From NCBI RefSeq assembly GCF_001949145.1, contig NW_019091361.1, positions 3,896-67,895 of the forward strand: a DNA stretch of 64,000 nt, read 5' to 3'. The DNA comes from Acanthaster planci. Its lineage: Eukaryota > Echinodermata > Asteroidea > Valvatida > Acanthasteridae. Every line of letters starts with the position of its first letter. The first letter of the stretch is position 1. The translations under genes were made by a program, and so were the position numbers. Below the pieces are notes generated by a model. That model saw only the letters and a list, made by a program, of their open reading frames with translations. It was not told the DNA's origin and made no database searches. Below are positions 33,784 through 47,600 of this stretch, one piece after another.

Positions 33784-36700
33784 CTAGATTTCTTCGCAAA
33801 ATGGTGCTTGACTGGCAGTTTTGAGGTAAAATTTTCCCCTTGCCAACGTGTTGACGGTACGATAGCCCATTACCGGACATCCCAAGACGCCACAGCTCTC
33901 ACACTGCCCCGTAAGGAATTTGTCCCAACCACTACACGGGTAAGCCGTGAACTGGCATTCGGTTGACGGGATGCTTTCTGTGAAGTAGTACACGGCTCGA
34001 AAATGGCTGCACTTCAGCTCCGACTCGAAATCATCTAAGTAAGAAAACACATCATTCTATCGTTCTTAAACATCCTAAATTGTCAGTCAGAGCTTGACAT
34101 AAACTAACTGCTAGCTGTCTCCCTCTCGCCTTTAGAAAATCATTCTTTGCATTTTGCCGTACTCTATAAATTTTCATTAAAATATACAGCATATTAATGT
34201 ATATGCTTAACGATTGTGAATCCTCTTACTGTGCTGAAAATGCAGGGCTATCAAGGTCATTTTTGTCCTCAATTTCAAGACATAACAGAGGAAGATGTTT
34301 GTAAAACCCGTTAAATAAAAAAGAATTGCATACTTAAAAGAATGTTTCTTACCCAGTTTGTCACTAACTGTTTTGGGACACCCTGGTTGCTCCTTGCCAC
34401 CGTTCGGATAAAAATCAACGTGTCCAAGCTGAGTGGAAGAAGAAGAAGAAAGGCCTTCAAATGGGAATGATTTTCCTGTCTGCAATCAGTCTCACTTTTA
34501 ATGACACGTCATAAAGTGGTTGTCTTTTATAAAGATCAGTCGAAGCGCGCCCTCTAGGGAAAACACTGGAAAATTAGAGTTTTTTGTTCCTTCGTTCTTG
34601 CTGTCACAGTTGAAATATATTCTGCTGTGGGATTTGCGAAAAGAAAAGATCGTTTCGGGAAAGAAAAACGACATTTTGACAATGTCAAAAGACAGATGCA
34701 ATTTGTCAGAATGGTTAAAGAAGTTAAAATTAAACCTTAATTGGTTAAGAAATTATTTACTGGTTGTTCGAGGCCCATGCCAAGCTCAAGGAGTGTCTCC
34801 CCGTCGGAGTGAATGTTATCAACAAATATGGCGTCTGTTGGGTCCAAGCGACATTTAGGATCATTGTTCTCAAAGTTCGGCCCAGCGGGATCGAGACCTG
34901 TATAAACGACAGAAAAGTTGAAGGTATTTCTGTCAACTTTAAATTGTCAGCGTGCATTGCATGAGATGGTCGTAATAAGGAACTTTGGTAAAAACGTCAA
35001 ACGGGAAAACTGAAGAAGTTTGTCAGCGGTTGTAGAAAAAGAGAAATTCAGCGTTGTACCTAAAAGCGCGTCATTGATTAATGAAGGTCTTTTCCCAGTA
35101 AGATATGAGCTCCCATAGAATGCAAGCCCATCTTTCTATTTCAATGGAAGTGCTTAAAGGCTGAGTGCAGGATTTGCAAGATCTTAAAACGGGACTGTTA
35201 AATTATTGTGAGATGTGTATGTGGCTTACACTGTGGACTTGAAATTCTGTGCGTGGCCAAACAGAGTTAAAGTTGAAGAAACGACATCTTTGCAATGATA
35301 ATTGGGTCTACAGTGTTTTATTCATAAACACGGACTAATATTATTGGAAGTATAGACTGAACGGATATGGAAGGAGGACCGAGGGATATCTGAGAGATGA
35401 CCGAGAGATGACTGACCATGAAACATTCTGGGTGATTATTTAGAGTGGGGTGCAGGCTTGGGGGTATAACTTCCTGAACCTTCAGACTTGTGGTTGTAAA
35501 ATCATGGCCTAAGTGTCTTGGGGAGTGGAGGTGCTACTTGAAAATCTACCACAAACGGGAACTTCTTCAAGATAATTTAAAGAAACTGAGTGGAAGTTGG
35601 ATCAAGGATAATTTAATGATGAATTATTCTGAGCTTGCATTATCTTTAAACATCTTAGTGTAAAGAAATTACATGTACATAATAGTGTCAGAAAATCCGT
35701 GAAATTTTACCGCCAGGAATGATGTCATTTTCGATAAAAGAAAATTTTGCATTTTTTTTCAAAGGTCGTTCAAATGTTCTTGATTTCAGGCTTGGTCTGC
35801 GTAGTGGCGCGCACCTAAGCTCTCCCGTTCTCTTCTCTTCTCTAGTGCGGTTCGGTTCGATTTGGTTTCGGTTTGGTTTGGTTTCTGAAAAAGAAGATAT
35901 AAACCTACATCTTGGCTCCGATATATGCCTTGGACAGAAATGCACGCCCAATTGGGCGTTCGTGGGAAGTGCTCGTTTCGTTGGTAGCAATACCACCGCA
36001 ACGCTTACATGGCATAGTTTTTCGTGAACCGGCAAAGTGCCTCCGTTGCTGGGAAATTGCGCCCTATCTTAGTCCCTCCCAGGGCGGATAGCCGTAGACT
36101 TACATATACCTCCCCGTTCCTTTGTCGGGGGGGGGGAGCTTGCAGATATGAGCTTTGGGGGGATTCCCGTCCATGATATCAGTGGTAGCAAACTGATTAT
36201 CTTTACTAGAGGTATACGTTACCTGTGATTCTTGCAATGCCGGGCTGATAGGCCCCAGCGTAACCAGCAATATGCGCCCCTAGACTGTGACCAATAAGAT
36301 GCACTTGGTCGAAGCTGGTCCCCGTCTCTGTGTTCAGAAACTGAATAAACCTGGCAATTACCCTGCCAACCACCCTTGTATTCTGAACTGATTGGGTGTA
36401 CAGGTTCCTAGCACCCGCTGCCCAGTCTACCAGGAAGATGTTTAGGTTCCCCTGTCAATAGAGAGACGATGAGTCACATTGTTTTTAACTCACATTGTGT
36501 ACGCTTGTGCAGGCTAAGTATGTGTGCTTCACGGTTAACGATGATTCAAGGAAGGATTAGTGTCTATTAGTGTCAGAAAGACAGACAGACTTAGCCGCTC
36601 TAAGTTTTTCTTACTGGCTCATGCAGCACTTTTCTGTACAATATCCATTTGAGCCAATGATAAATGGCTGCCAAAGGTATGTTAAAATTATCCAACACAA

Positions 36701-39700
36701 GTATGAAACATTCATATATGAATATGTATCAGGCATCCGTAAGAGTATATTATTATTTCTGCACACGCATATCATTTTCAAAATTAGCATGCAGACGAGG
36801 GCAAATGGAATGGATCTGTTGGATTCAGTGCTAACTCTTTCACTGACTCCCGCTGGAAGGCAGATCACAAACACGATCGCGATGTTTTGGCAGAACACGT
36901 GAGAAATTGGTGTTTCCGAATTGACAAGCCAGTGGTTTGGTAGACCGTCACGGTGTTCACGTACATTATTTGCGAAGTCAAATAATGAGGGGACCGTAAT
37001 TCCTCCAATCCGATTTGGTTGTAAACACTTACTGCTGCCAGTAATGCATCTTTCATCTCTTCCATCCATTCAGATCTAGCCCCTTTCTCTGTGAAGCCGT
37101 GGATTACAAACACTGTGTTTCGAAGCTCACTGAACGTGGAGTACTGCAGTGATGATGGGTCTGTTCGATCCACCTATGTGAACGTCAGATATTTTATCGT
37201 GTTGACAGTATAGGCCTATTTTCTATTTGGGAAGATATAAACCAATCATCAGTAAAGTAAAAGAAGCCAAGCAAATTCGGTAACCCATCTGAGTCAACAC
37301 CAGGCTATATACATGTATTTCAAAATGTTCAATAGAAACAAATAACCTCATATATACCAATATTGCCGATAACAAACATACCGTTGTTTTACTTTTGCAC
37401 ATAGGAAGTTGTTGTGTGACTTTGGGCAAAGTAATAATATTTCTTTTCGGTTGTAAGAACAAAGCAGTTCTAGCTAAAACCTTTCCTTCTGATGTTTGCA
37501 ACATTCAAATAAGTGTTTTCAGATAAATCATATACGAGCTTTATATGTACTGGTCCTTAATAATCAATACAAATACATGAAACAATGATAGTTTAAGAAG
37601 AAAAAAAGATAAGAAAAAGAAAAGAAATAAATCAAAAGAACTGTTTTGCGTCTCTCCAACTTACGTTGCTGGTGATAATTTTTCGAACTTTTGCTTAAAA
37701 ATACTTTGAAAAACAGCAACTCAAACAATCAAGTGTATGTTCAGTTTGGTCTAACCGATTCTCCTAAGAAACCTAAAAGTATGCCACAGTTGCCTGTTGA
37801 AAAACATGCCAATTGCTGTTATGTTTTGTCGTCCCAAAATCAAAAAATTCTAGGATTTTGGTTCTTTTCTGGGACAACCTGTAAAATCCTGCCTTGGAAA
37901 ATTGTCAACGAATGGACAGCTTGTACAGAGCATTGGTTTGCTAGCACGCATTTATTGCTGCTGCCGGCGGAGGGCCTCTATGGAACGCCAAATGTACCAA
38001 AACATGATGTTACTCTGTGAAAGTAGTTTGATCATGTTCTCAATCCATAATGTGAAGTTGTCAATCCATTATGTGACGTTGTCAATCTATCATGTGAAGT
38101 TGTCAATCCATCATGTGACGTTCTCACTCTATTATGTGATGTTGTCAAACTATCATGTGAAGTTGTCAATCCATTATATGTCTCAATGCACCACGCGGGG
38201 TGCTGTCCCTTTAAATGTTGAATTATACGAAGTAGTGAACCATTTGCATTAGGCCTATGTGAAGTCATGAATCCATTGTGTTGTCAGCGAATTACGTGGT
38301 GTGGTCAAAGCATTATGACACCGTTCCACTTGTGGAGCTATCCCTGTGTACGGGCCGTGGTAGTTTTCTAGTTCTGTGGACTAGGCCAAAACGTGGACAT
38401 GCAGCACACAAGCAGCATGGATCCTATAATAAAGATTTTGGAGTGACACATCTGTTGTCAGAAATTTTAATGGAAAACCTTAGTAAACATTTTGCACCTT
38501 GATAAGATCAATGTCAATCGATAGCTATTTTATACAAGCAAAGCTATTTTGGGAAACTGTGGTATCTAAAAAATCTGTGAATGTCCTGCATCTATAGCCG
38601 CGCTGAGGAGATTGTATCAGAGGGGTGGTACTCAATAGTTCCATTATTTCGGGGGCTGCAGACAGATTTTAAAATATTGATTTTCAATTTTACTTTCATT
38701 TTATTTCATTGTATTTATAACCAAATCCTTTTAATAAATCATACATTTTTCTCATATCAACCGTTGCGTATGTATTTACTCAAAGAGAAGTTAATGTTTT
38801 TAGCCAGTTATTTAATAGTCAACATGTGTCAGCGATGATCTCAGATTTACAAAACAATGTTTAAGGAACAACCAAACTTAAAGACAAGATACCATCAGGT
38901 TGATTAAAAAACTTCTAGTATGTACATACGTTCACGGGGAAGGGTCGTAAGTGTTCATGTCGCCTCTACGTCCCGGTGATAAATTGAATTGAGTGCTTTT
39001 CAAGACTTGTCTCAAAAGGGCGTTTTCTCTTGAAAAGAAAAATAACAAGGGAAACCTGTCTGTGCGAGCAAAGTTTAAAGAATAATCAGTTGACTTTATT
39101 TAAGAAAAGATTTCAGGATTCTTCCAAGAAGGTTGCTGTTGTAAATGAGATTTGTCATCAGCGTCAACAAGGCTACTTTTACTACTTTACTACTTTCAAA
39201 AAAAGTAAAGCATATGCAGCTTCATGAACGAGGGCTCTGCTCACTGATGTACTCTAGGTTTTTGCGACCAGCATGGGGAGAGAATTCCCTGGTGGTGATA
39301 CCTATGTATGTGCATATTGAGCTTCCTGGAAAGTGTAGGCTATGTCAAGTTTTCATAGACTTCAGTGTTGTGAGTTACTAGGAAGTCGTCACGATCTCCT
39401 GCAAGGCCGCCCATTTGCCAACACCGTTGAACACATAACTTGCCCACAGGCTCATTATAGGTTGCCCAGTGTAGAGAGCTGAAGTTTCAAAACTTGTATC
39501 TGACATTCGACGTCGCGCGTGTAGCAGCCCATCTTTTACATTCCTGTGCCATGTTTGTGCGCCAAGATATTCATTTTCGCTGCCGGATTCTTTGTTTTTA
39601 GGGAGGGTCTGTTTTGACGCTGAATGTCTTACTTGTGAGTAGCACTGTCATGGTAAAGCAGAAGAAAGAACAGCGAGATCTCTTTCTTGGTTTTAGGGCA

Positions 39701-41710
39701 CTTGCTGGGTTGACACAAGTCCTACCTTTTTGAAGAAGGAAGGTTTAATCCTATTTATTTATTTGCTTGATTGAAGTTTATGTCTAAAGAAATCCAAATC
39801 TATTGAGTTTGTCCACATCTGGTTACATCTTTCTACACCTCCCTCTTAATTAATCTGCCGAATACTGACAAAGGTGGGCTGAATCTCTTGGAAGCTACTA
39901 AAATGTTTCCGGGAATACTTTTTAAGCCACTTGAGTATTTAGTTTCTATATGCTGAACCGTTCGCAGTAACGAGATCGAGGAATGTGACGAGCCTGGAAC
40001 CATACTATTATTAACAATCACTTTATTTATAATGTATTCATTTGTTTAGCTTAATGTCACGGTTTCTCTGTAGTGAGCGATGTGTGCACTAGCATGTGTT
40101 AAGGTAAACAACAATGTAATATTACTCCTGAAATTGTCATTGTTTGTTTCGCATTTAGAATGCAGATGTACAACATGCTAAATGATGAACATAACTAACA
40201 CGCGCCATGCTTCTTCACAGTTCTGATTGTACGTACATGTACCTTTTTCCTTATGATCAAAGCTTGCATCATCCTTTAAGACGTTCTCATTGATAGTGAT
40301 CCTATCATTAGTTCCGTTTTTGTGAGGCTGAAGTTCGTCCTGCTATTGTGTTGCATGGCCACGGTTCGGCTGTACCCAAAGCAAACTACCACGGCCCGTA
40401 CACCTGCGATAGCTCCACAAGTGGAACGGTATCATAATCCTTTGACTACACCACGTAATTCGTTGACAACACATAATGGCTTGACAACTTCACATAATTC
40501 AACACGGGCTATGTAAAGGGACGCATTGAGAACGTCACGAAATGGATTGAGAACCTCACATAATGGTTTGACAACTTCACATAATGGATTGACAACTTCA
40601 CATACTGGTTAGCGAACTTCACATAATGGATTGACAACGTCACAGATGGGATTAAGAACTCCACATAATAGAGTGAGAACTTCACTTAATGAATTGGCAA
40701 CTTCACACAATAGAGTGAGAACTTCACGTAATGGATTGGCATCACACAATGGACTGAGAACATAATAGATTGAGGACACAATCAAACTACTTTCACAGAG
40801 TACCAATATACTTTGGTACATTTGGCGTTCCATAGGTCTCCAGCAGAGCGCCCTCATCCCTTTCTTTTGTTGTCGTTCGTGGAGCAGTGCAGTTACTTGA
40901 CCCTAACGTTGTTTGCACAATTGAGAGTTGGACATCCCGCTTGTGTGTACCCCTTCTGACTTTTTCAAGTCCTGGAAGACAAGGGTTTCAAAATAGTTCT
41001 GCCTACAGTACGAATTACCTTCTGTATACAGGTATTTACTTTGGTGGAGATTCAACAAAACATATAAGTACTTTTGCAGTTACCAGAATAGTTTGTATAC
41101 TCTTTGATCGATGTGGCAATTGTAGCATGAATCAGAGGTTCGTTTAATTTTTCCCCAATATTCAAAATGAGTGCAAAGTTGTCACTCGCAGTGGTGGATA
41201 GGTATGTATCTTCATCCCTGAGTTTCCAGCATTGCTTAGACACAACTTCAGAGAAGAGGAGGCAATGAAAAGACTACCTTCATGTACAGGCTTGGGTTAA
41301 GTCGAGTATAAAGTAGAAATTCAGTGTTGATGTACTCAGGAGATTTGGGAGGGAAACGAAAGAACACATCGAATGGTGCCTCATTCGTAAAACAGCCTAT
41401 GTCGCCATAGCAAATCTCCTCGGCAATACCTTGAAAACACAGTAACGAATAGATGGAATTAGATAACCAAACCCAATCAAATGTTTCGAACTGCGACCTG
41501 TGCCCCCATCTTGGTAAGCATCCCATGCAGGCGACTCAGACTTGACAGACACATAACAAATATTTCAAAATTCTCAAAACTGTATTGGCCTACTTGTTTC
41601 ACGCTTTGTTTTTTTTAATCGATACACAATTAAATGACGCTATACTCACCCGTAGTTATCAGACGTTCAGCCATCCAAACGAACAAGAAATGTGTAAGAA
41701 TGCGCATCAT
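33784..41710 (-). CDS. secreted pancreatic-lipase-family enzyme (lipase C), 7 exons, 348 aa
   Basis: Exons: 41710-41650, 41429-41278, 37173-37033, 36451-36223, 34897-34761, 34428-34353, 34034-33784. All are GT-AG with consistent phase and total 1047 bases. Two adjacent ATGs (41710 and 41707) both allow a signal peptide, with a likely cut near TGIA|EE. The mature start [11 protein letters not shown] matches the VCYERLGCF start of pancreatic lipases. The triad is Ser174 in GHSLGAH, Asp197 in GLDPAGP and His276 in KCSHFRAV. The lid between Cys257 and Cys274 has 16 residues, against about 23 in pancreatic lipase. The protein ends with [12 protein letters not shown], so there is no PLAT domain. 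Exon 5 is three codons longer than in lipases A and B. The product is predicted to hydrolyse acylglycerols and/or phospholipids outside the cell; the exact substrate is not readable. Confidence 0.9.
37957..40858. mobile_element. foldback-like element: long inverted arms built of 21-bp tandem units
   Basis: The arm at about 37957-38418 reappears in reverse complement at about 40335-40858. Shared landmarks, going inward, are CTATGGAACGCCAAATGTACC, CTCTGTGAAAGTAGTTTGAT, a tandem array, GAATTACGTGGTGT, CCGTTCCACTTGTGGAGCTA, GTACGGGCCGTGGTAG and a CATGCA.CACA.AGCAG end. The array has a 21-bp unit (like CAATCCATTATGTGAAGTTG plus one base), about seven units on the left and about twelve on the right. 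The ~1.9-kb interior has no recognisable coding sequence. Long inverted repeats with internal tandem subrepeats are the signature of foldback transposons (FB in Drosophila, TU in sea urchins). It sits in intron 2 of lipase C. Confidence 0.75.
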
Positions 41711-41803
41711 TGAAAATGTCGAAGGATTTTCATTCGCTCTGTGAAAGCTGCAACAAATTATGTCTGATACTGTGTCAGAAATCTTGTTTCATGAAGAATG
41801 TAC

Positions 41804-41809
41804 TTTATA
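41804..41809 (-). promoter_or_regulatory. TATA box of lipase C
   Basis: Read on the minus strand, CCTTATAAAGTA lies about 95 bases upstream of the lipase C start codon. A transcription start about 25-30 bases downstream (near 41.78 kb) would leave a 5'UTR of roughly 70 bases. Confidence 0.55.
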
Positions 41810-42159
41810 AGGCCAGTTCTTAGACACGTTATTAGAACAATGGGCACATTATTAACTTCCTGGGGGTTCGCAAACCAAAATGATTTCAGGAGATACGGAC
41901 CGTCTATTTCTGGAACAGTGCTGTTTGCAAAACTTATTGTTAATCTGTTGTTATTTAACGAAGGAAAACATTCATATCAAGTGAGTTAGTAAAAATATTT
42001 TAATCTACTTCCGTATTGATTATATCAAAATGAACTGTGGGCGTTTATTAGGAGAAGTGTAGAACCTCTTGTTACCGGCTTGAAAGCCTATTTTTTACTC
42101 TCAATCAACAAGCAAAAATTTTAAACGTTACGGCATTGGCAGTTACCGAGATTTTCGCA

Positions 42160-43990
42160 ATATAGATAATAATAACAATCATAATGCCTTCTTAAAAAGC
42201 GTCTTACATTGTAAAACAATCTCAAGGCTCCTTACAATTAGTTAAAAATTGCATAAAATGGAAGTTTATTTTAGTGAATTACATAAAAATTCTAAACTCG
42301 GCTACATGCAGTTGTAATCAATTATATAAAAAAACACTAAAAGTTACAAATGCATAAAAGAACTAAAGTAAAATAGGAATTAAACTTCAGTTAAATTGAA
42401 AAAAGATAAGATTAGGACTACTAATTAGGTAAAATACTGTTCAAAGAGGTGAGTTTTCAGTGAAAACTTAAAAGGTTCAATATAGTGGGTTTAATGTGGA
42501 TCGAGATTAGGAGTTTATTTAAAAGAGGCGTGGTGCAGCGACAGCAAACGCACGGGCCCCATAGAACTCAGTGTTATACTTGAACTCTATAAATCGGATC
42601 TCATTTACTCCCTGACGTGTACATCTACTCGGGGTCCATTTAGTTAAAACTTCACAAAGACACAGAGGTGCTGAAACCTTGATACCAGTTCGATTAACGA
42701 GACAAGCGGCTGAGTTTTGGAGAAGTTGAAAACGATGAACGAGAGATACTGGGAGGCCATACAAAATGCCATTACAATAATCTAGACAAGAAATAACAAA
42801 AGCATGAATAAGACGTTCTGTGCAAGTGCGGCTTAAAAACTTTCGAATACGACTAATGATTAATACGATAAAGAGAAAATGATACCGACTGACAAAGCTT
42901 CGAAATGTGAACGTCCGTTGATAAAACCGTAGTATCAAAGTAAATGCCCAGGTTCCGAACAGAATTACAGCAGGTAACAGTTACACTCCCAATATTCAAT
43001 GATACCAGTTTTTCTGCCTGTTTGAAATTCGAGTGAAAGTGAATCATCTCAGTTTTACCTTCGTTGAGTGCAAGCTTATTGGCTGCCATCCAATTACTAA
43101 CATCTTTCATACATTTCACAATGGAACTAACTGAATCTTGGGCTCTGGAACATGTGAGGTACATTTGAGTGTCAGCATGAAATATACAATCAAGTCCACG
43201 GGAAGAAACAATATCCTCGATTGGTGAAGTTGTACAATGTCAAAAGCAAATTAAAGGACCGTGTAAACTGCCTTGTGGCACGCCATGTAAAAGTGGAGAC
43301 GGAGGAGATAAAACGTTATCAACAAAATAACAGATGACGATCGCTCAAGTATGATTTAAACCAATCGACAGCGACACCGGTGATGCCATATTGATTTGAC
43401 ATTCTTGAAAGGAGTACATTATGGTCAATAGTGTCGAAAGCTGCCAAAAGGTCAAGTAAAACCAAAACGACTTCTCTTCGTTTATTCACAGACAATAGGA
43501 TGTCATAAACTCTCAATAAGGCGGTTTCAGTGCTATGAAACTTTCTGTAAGCGGATTGGAAGTTTGTATACAAATTGAATTCCTGCAAATGGCTGTGTAA
43601 TTGATGCATTACAACTTTCTCAAGCACCTTACTATTGAATGGAAAGTTGACACTGATCTAAAATTATGATAAATCATTGAAATCAAAACCAGGTTTCTTT
43701 AGAAGTGGATGTAGTGGCAATATGGAATACTGCCTGAACAAGAACTGACAAAACTATTAGAGATGACACCATTCCTACACAATTCAATACCTCTGTGCGA
43801 ATTGGATCAGTTATTGCACAAGATTTAGTTTTCATTGACATAATGAGTTCTTCAATGTCTGATTCCATGACTGGCTGAAACTGGGAGGAGTGGCTTATGG
43901 TGGTTTCTGAAGTATCTAGCTGACTGCTATCCGAGAATTGTTCCCGATTTTTCATAATTTTCTGAGAAAAATCTGAAAACTTGTCGGCAT
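42160..43990 (-). mobile_element. decayed non-LTR retrotransposon (CR1/L2-like reverse transcriptase)
   Basis: Minus-strand fragments in sequence read as a LINE reverse transcriptase. 43627-43319 carries QSAYRKFHSTETALLRV and the motif-A segment LLDLLAAFDTIDH. 43164-42853 carries VSNWMAANKLALNEGKTE and NSVRNLGIYFD. 42938-42519 carries LDYCNGILYGLP and the 3' end AFAVAAPRLF. The catalytic FADD box reads FHAD here, so the first catalytic Asp is lost. The frame is broken by several stops and shifts. The AT-rich stretch down to about 42.16 kb looks like its 3' tail. It cannot be active. Confidence 0.85.
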
Positions 43991-44578
43991 GAGCAACGCG
44001 TCATCATGACGTGGAAGTCACTATCTACAATAATAGTTATTATTATAATAATAATTTCGGAGAAATTCGCAATTGACCAAAATTTAATTCAGTTTAAACA
44101 AATATTCGATACGATCGAATTTATACAGTAGAGTATACTTAAATTATCACCACCCAATTAGGGGAGCAAAAAACCTTTTATTGATTTTTTATTTCCATAT
44201 TGGGTGAAAGGTTTCATACTGCAAAACGAAACTCATTTGGTACGGGCATAACTTGACCTCTGCCCTGATGATGTCCATTGGAGCACTTCTTTTGGATACC
44301 TGTGAATAAGGAGATTTTCCCTTTTCTGGGGGATGTTGTTTCACCATACGATAAGTTACCACGATTTTTTTATGGACTATCTTCACAAACTGCGGCTTTC
44401 ACACGTTTCTCATCTCCCGATTATCATTTACGCAAAATGACAATTCGAAGCTTAGTCAAATAATCAACCTTGAAAAGGTTTGCCAGATGCCATTGGATTA
44501 GGCAAGCAGTTTCTTTCACACCGATAAGCAGTCATATTTTATCCATCCAGTTAGTGTTCTTTGCATTCTATCCCAGCG

Positions 44579-44586
44579 GAATAAAA
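44579..44586 (+). promoter_or_regulatory. TATA-like box of lipase A
   Basis: GGAATAAAACAGG lies about 85 bases upstream of the lipase A ATG, the only TATA-like sequence at a suitable distance. A GATAAG word, a possible GATA-factor site, lies at about 44523. Both are readings by eye. Confidence 0.35.
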
Positions 44587-44666
44587 CAGGTTCTAGTGTT
44601 TCTGAGGCCCCTCAGTCCAGCAATATAATTGGCTCTTTCACCATTTCTCGATTTCTATTTGCCGGC

Positions 44667-47600
44667 ATGGCTCGTCTGTTATTTGTAGTTTTATGCTTGC
44701 TCTTTTTTTCTCGACATCAGGGTAAGCAGTTCAACATTTACTTTTCGCGACTTCATTGTTGCGTGCTGGCACTAGAAGGACTTTTTATGATGTTTCAATT
44801 ATTACATAGCAAGATTTTTGTCATCGCATTTATTTTTAACTAAAGCAAAATTTTTGTATGACTTTTGTTAATGTGGTCACCATATTTTTTATTTCCCAAC
44901 ATGTATCATTAACCTTAGTAAAAACTTGTTCAACATTTTGCAACTGTTTCAGTTCAAGCGGAGTCTGTTTGCTACGATGATCTTGGATGTTTTTCGAACG
45001 AAGCACCCTTCGATGTATTCAATAGTTTCCCGCCAAAGAGCCCGGAGTTTATCAATACAGAATTCTTATTGTATACACGGCTGAATAGAGGTCGGTACAT
45101 AAAGGTATGAAGAGGTACCACTATACCAACATAACCTCGCCCCTCCGTATAGCAGAGAAGACGGGGTACCTGACAGAATGGGAAATAGGATGTAGCCTTT
45201 TAAGGAACAGGCTATTTGGGTTTTGTTTCAGTTTCGTGTCTTTTCCTTTTTTGTGGGCAGGCTTGGTTCAAAGATCTACAGATTCCAACGAAATGATTGA
45301 AAAGAATTGTATGAACCAGCCAAGATATCTTCATTTGTATTTCAATCTGAACATCAGGAGTGGAATTGATACCCTGAGTGAAACTTTCTGACGTGGGGGA
45401 ACTGGAAGTTATTGTGGAAGACATAGTGATATTGATGTGCCAGCTTTTCCTTCTGACCCAACTAGGTCGATAGAGCTGACCCTAACTCCCTCCATTCCTC
45501 TACCTTTAATTCGGGGAGAAGGACAGTATTCATTATCCATGGTTTCACCGAAAAAGGATCTGATTCACTGTGGATGAGCGACCTCAAGGAAAAACTACTC
45601 ACAGAGGTATAGTTAGATGCTCGCTTTATCGCGTTTACGTAGCACATGATAAAATTGTTTATTACATCTGTGGAAAGAACATTCAGTTTTAAGCTTGAGA
45701 TTTTGATAGTTTGTGAATTTGAGCAGAAAACATTTGAAAGTTAACAGAAAGCCGGCTCACCATCATAACATTCTTTTAAATGGGTTTCTTTTCCTGTAGC
45801 AAAACTTGAACGTATTTCTAGTGGACTGGGGCAACGGGGCAAGGAACCTGTATGGTCAGTCCGTGCAAAACACACGCGTAGTCGGCCGTGTTGTTGCCAG
45901 ATTTATGCAGTTTCTAAACAGCGAGACGAGTGCTACATTTGCCGATATGCACATTATTGGTCACAGTCTCGGTGCGCACACCGCCGGCTTTGCTGGAGCG
46001 TTCCAATTTGGAATCGGCAGAATCTCAGGTAAGTCTGGCTTACTGCTACTCCCATAAGGCCACATTCTTTTAAGTTTAGTTGTAATGCTTATGAGGAAAG
46101 GCTTCAAAATTCACAGTTTTGTAATTTATTTATTTATTTATTTACTTTATTTATCCAGGGTATGCAAAAAAAATTTACTAAAACTGGGTTCCATTGGGGC
46201 CCTGCAAACACTCATAAAAATGATGCATATACAATAACACAAAACTTAAAAATAAGACACCTTCACGATTGTATATACAAACCTTAAATCTAACAGGGTA
46301 CACCAAAACATACGGAACGTCAACATGATGAATTTTTTTTAAAGACAAAGCGCACGCAAAATGCACAATAAACGAAAAACAAAAAGTATTACACTCCAAC
46401 AATAACACTCATGCCTATTTCGGAAGAGCGAAAATCCTACCAAACCAAACCTTTTCTTGTGGGGAAAAAACAGGAGAATTCCCTTCAAGGTCCTGAATGA
46501 AAACTTAATTTAAAGCGACCAAGTCGCACGACTCCTTAGATTCACCTTTCCTCCCTTAAATTTACAATCCATAGATGTTATGTACAATGTATATTTTTGA
46601 CGAAGTGCCGATTTGAATAGAAGAAGAAATAGTTCTAAGTTGTGCATTAAGATTATTCCAGATAACGGCGCCAGATACAGCAAAGCTTGAGGCATAAGAA
46701 TCCTTGTGTGCAAAAAGAATTTTTAATTTGTGTCCTCTCAGCAGATTGCCGAGTTTGACCTTGAGCATGTGGCGTAAATAGACCCGTTAATACTGCGGGG
46801 TCAGAGAATTGATATTTTTAAAAACAAGAACAGCTTTCTTATAATGAACTCTCGCTGGATACTGAAGCCAATCAAGTTTTTGAACATAACAGCTGCATGA
46901 GGGAGTTTGAAAGTCACATTTTAGTACTACTCTCGCTGCACGTTTGAGGCATTTATTTAAGCCAGCGATTTGTATCGGTCATCCCGCACTGTGCAACAGT
47001 AATCTAGACTAGGCATGACTAAACTTAAATACACACGTAGAGTGTACATCTAGCTTTGTGTAACACAGTCCCGAATTGTCTTTAACATGGCTAGTCTCGA
47101 AGAAACTGTCTTTTTTACATAATCGACATGCTGATTCCAAGTTTAATCAATAATAACACCCAGGCGTTTAAACGATTTTACTTTACACACCGGGGTATTA
47201 TTGATATGTTTGTTCGTCTCCCAAGTGCCAACCTTTTTCTTTGAGCTTATGAGCATGCACTTGGTTTTACTGGCATTGACTTTGACTTTACTTTGGATGG
47301 ACCACTAATGAATCATAGCTAATGATATGTTCAAGTTATTTTCATTTTCAGCAGTTCTTGTTGACGGAAAGTCTTCGATTTGACGTCTACCTGCTCGCTC
47401 CCTCCTCTGTTTTCCTGTTGTCTCATAATTTCGACCGGTACTCACTATTGTACAAAGTTATCATTAAGGCTACGGAAACTACCGAAGCATTTAAATTAAT
47501 TTAAAATAATTTAATTCGTGCGACAGTATATTAAAGTAAATTTGTCCCTCGATTGCCATGCTTTGACCCAGCTGGTTCATAAAATAACTAGTAATAGAAA

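Larger units (their letters stand above)
41711..44666. other. shared intergenic region between divergent lipases C and A
   Basis: About 3 kb separates the two head-to-head start codons. A TATA box serves each gene near its own end. The middle (42.16-43.99 kb) is filled by a decayed LINE. No other gene is visible. Confidence 0.6.

Noticed and set aside
38041-38180. CRISPR-like array of about 21-bp repeats
   Set aside because: The units are directly adjacent with no unique spacers, they vary, and the array recurs inverted at 40.5-40.8 kb inside a foldback-like element in eukaryotic DNA.
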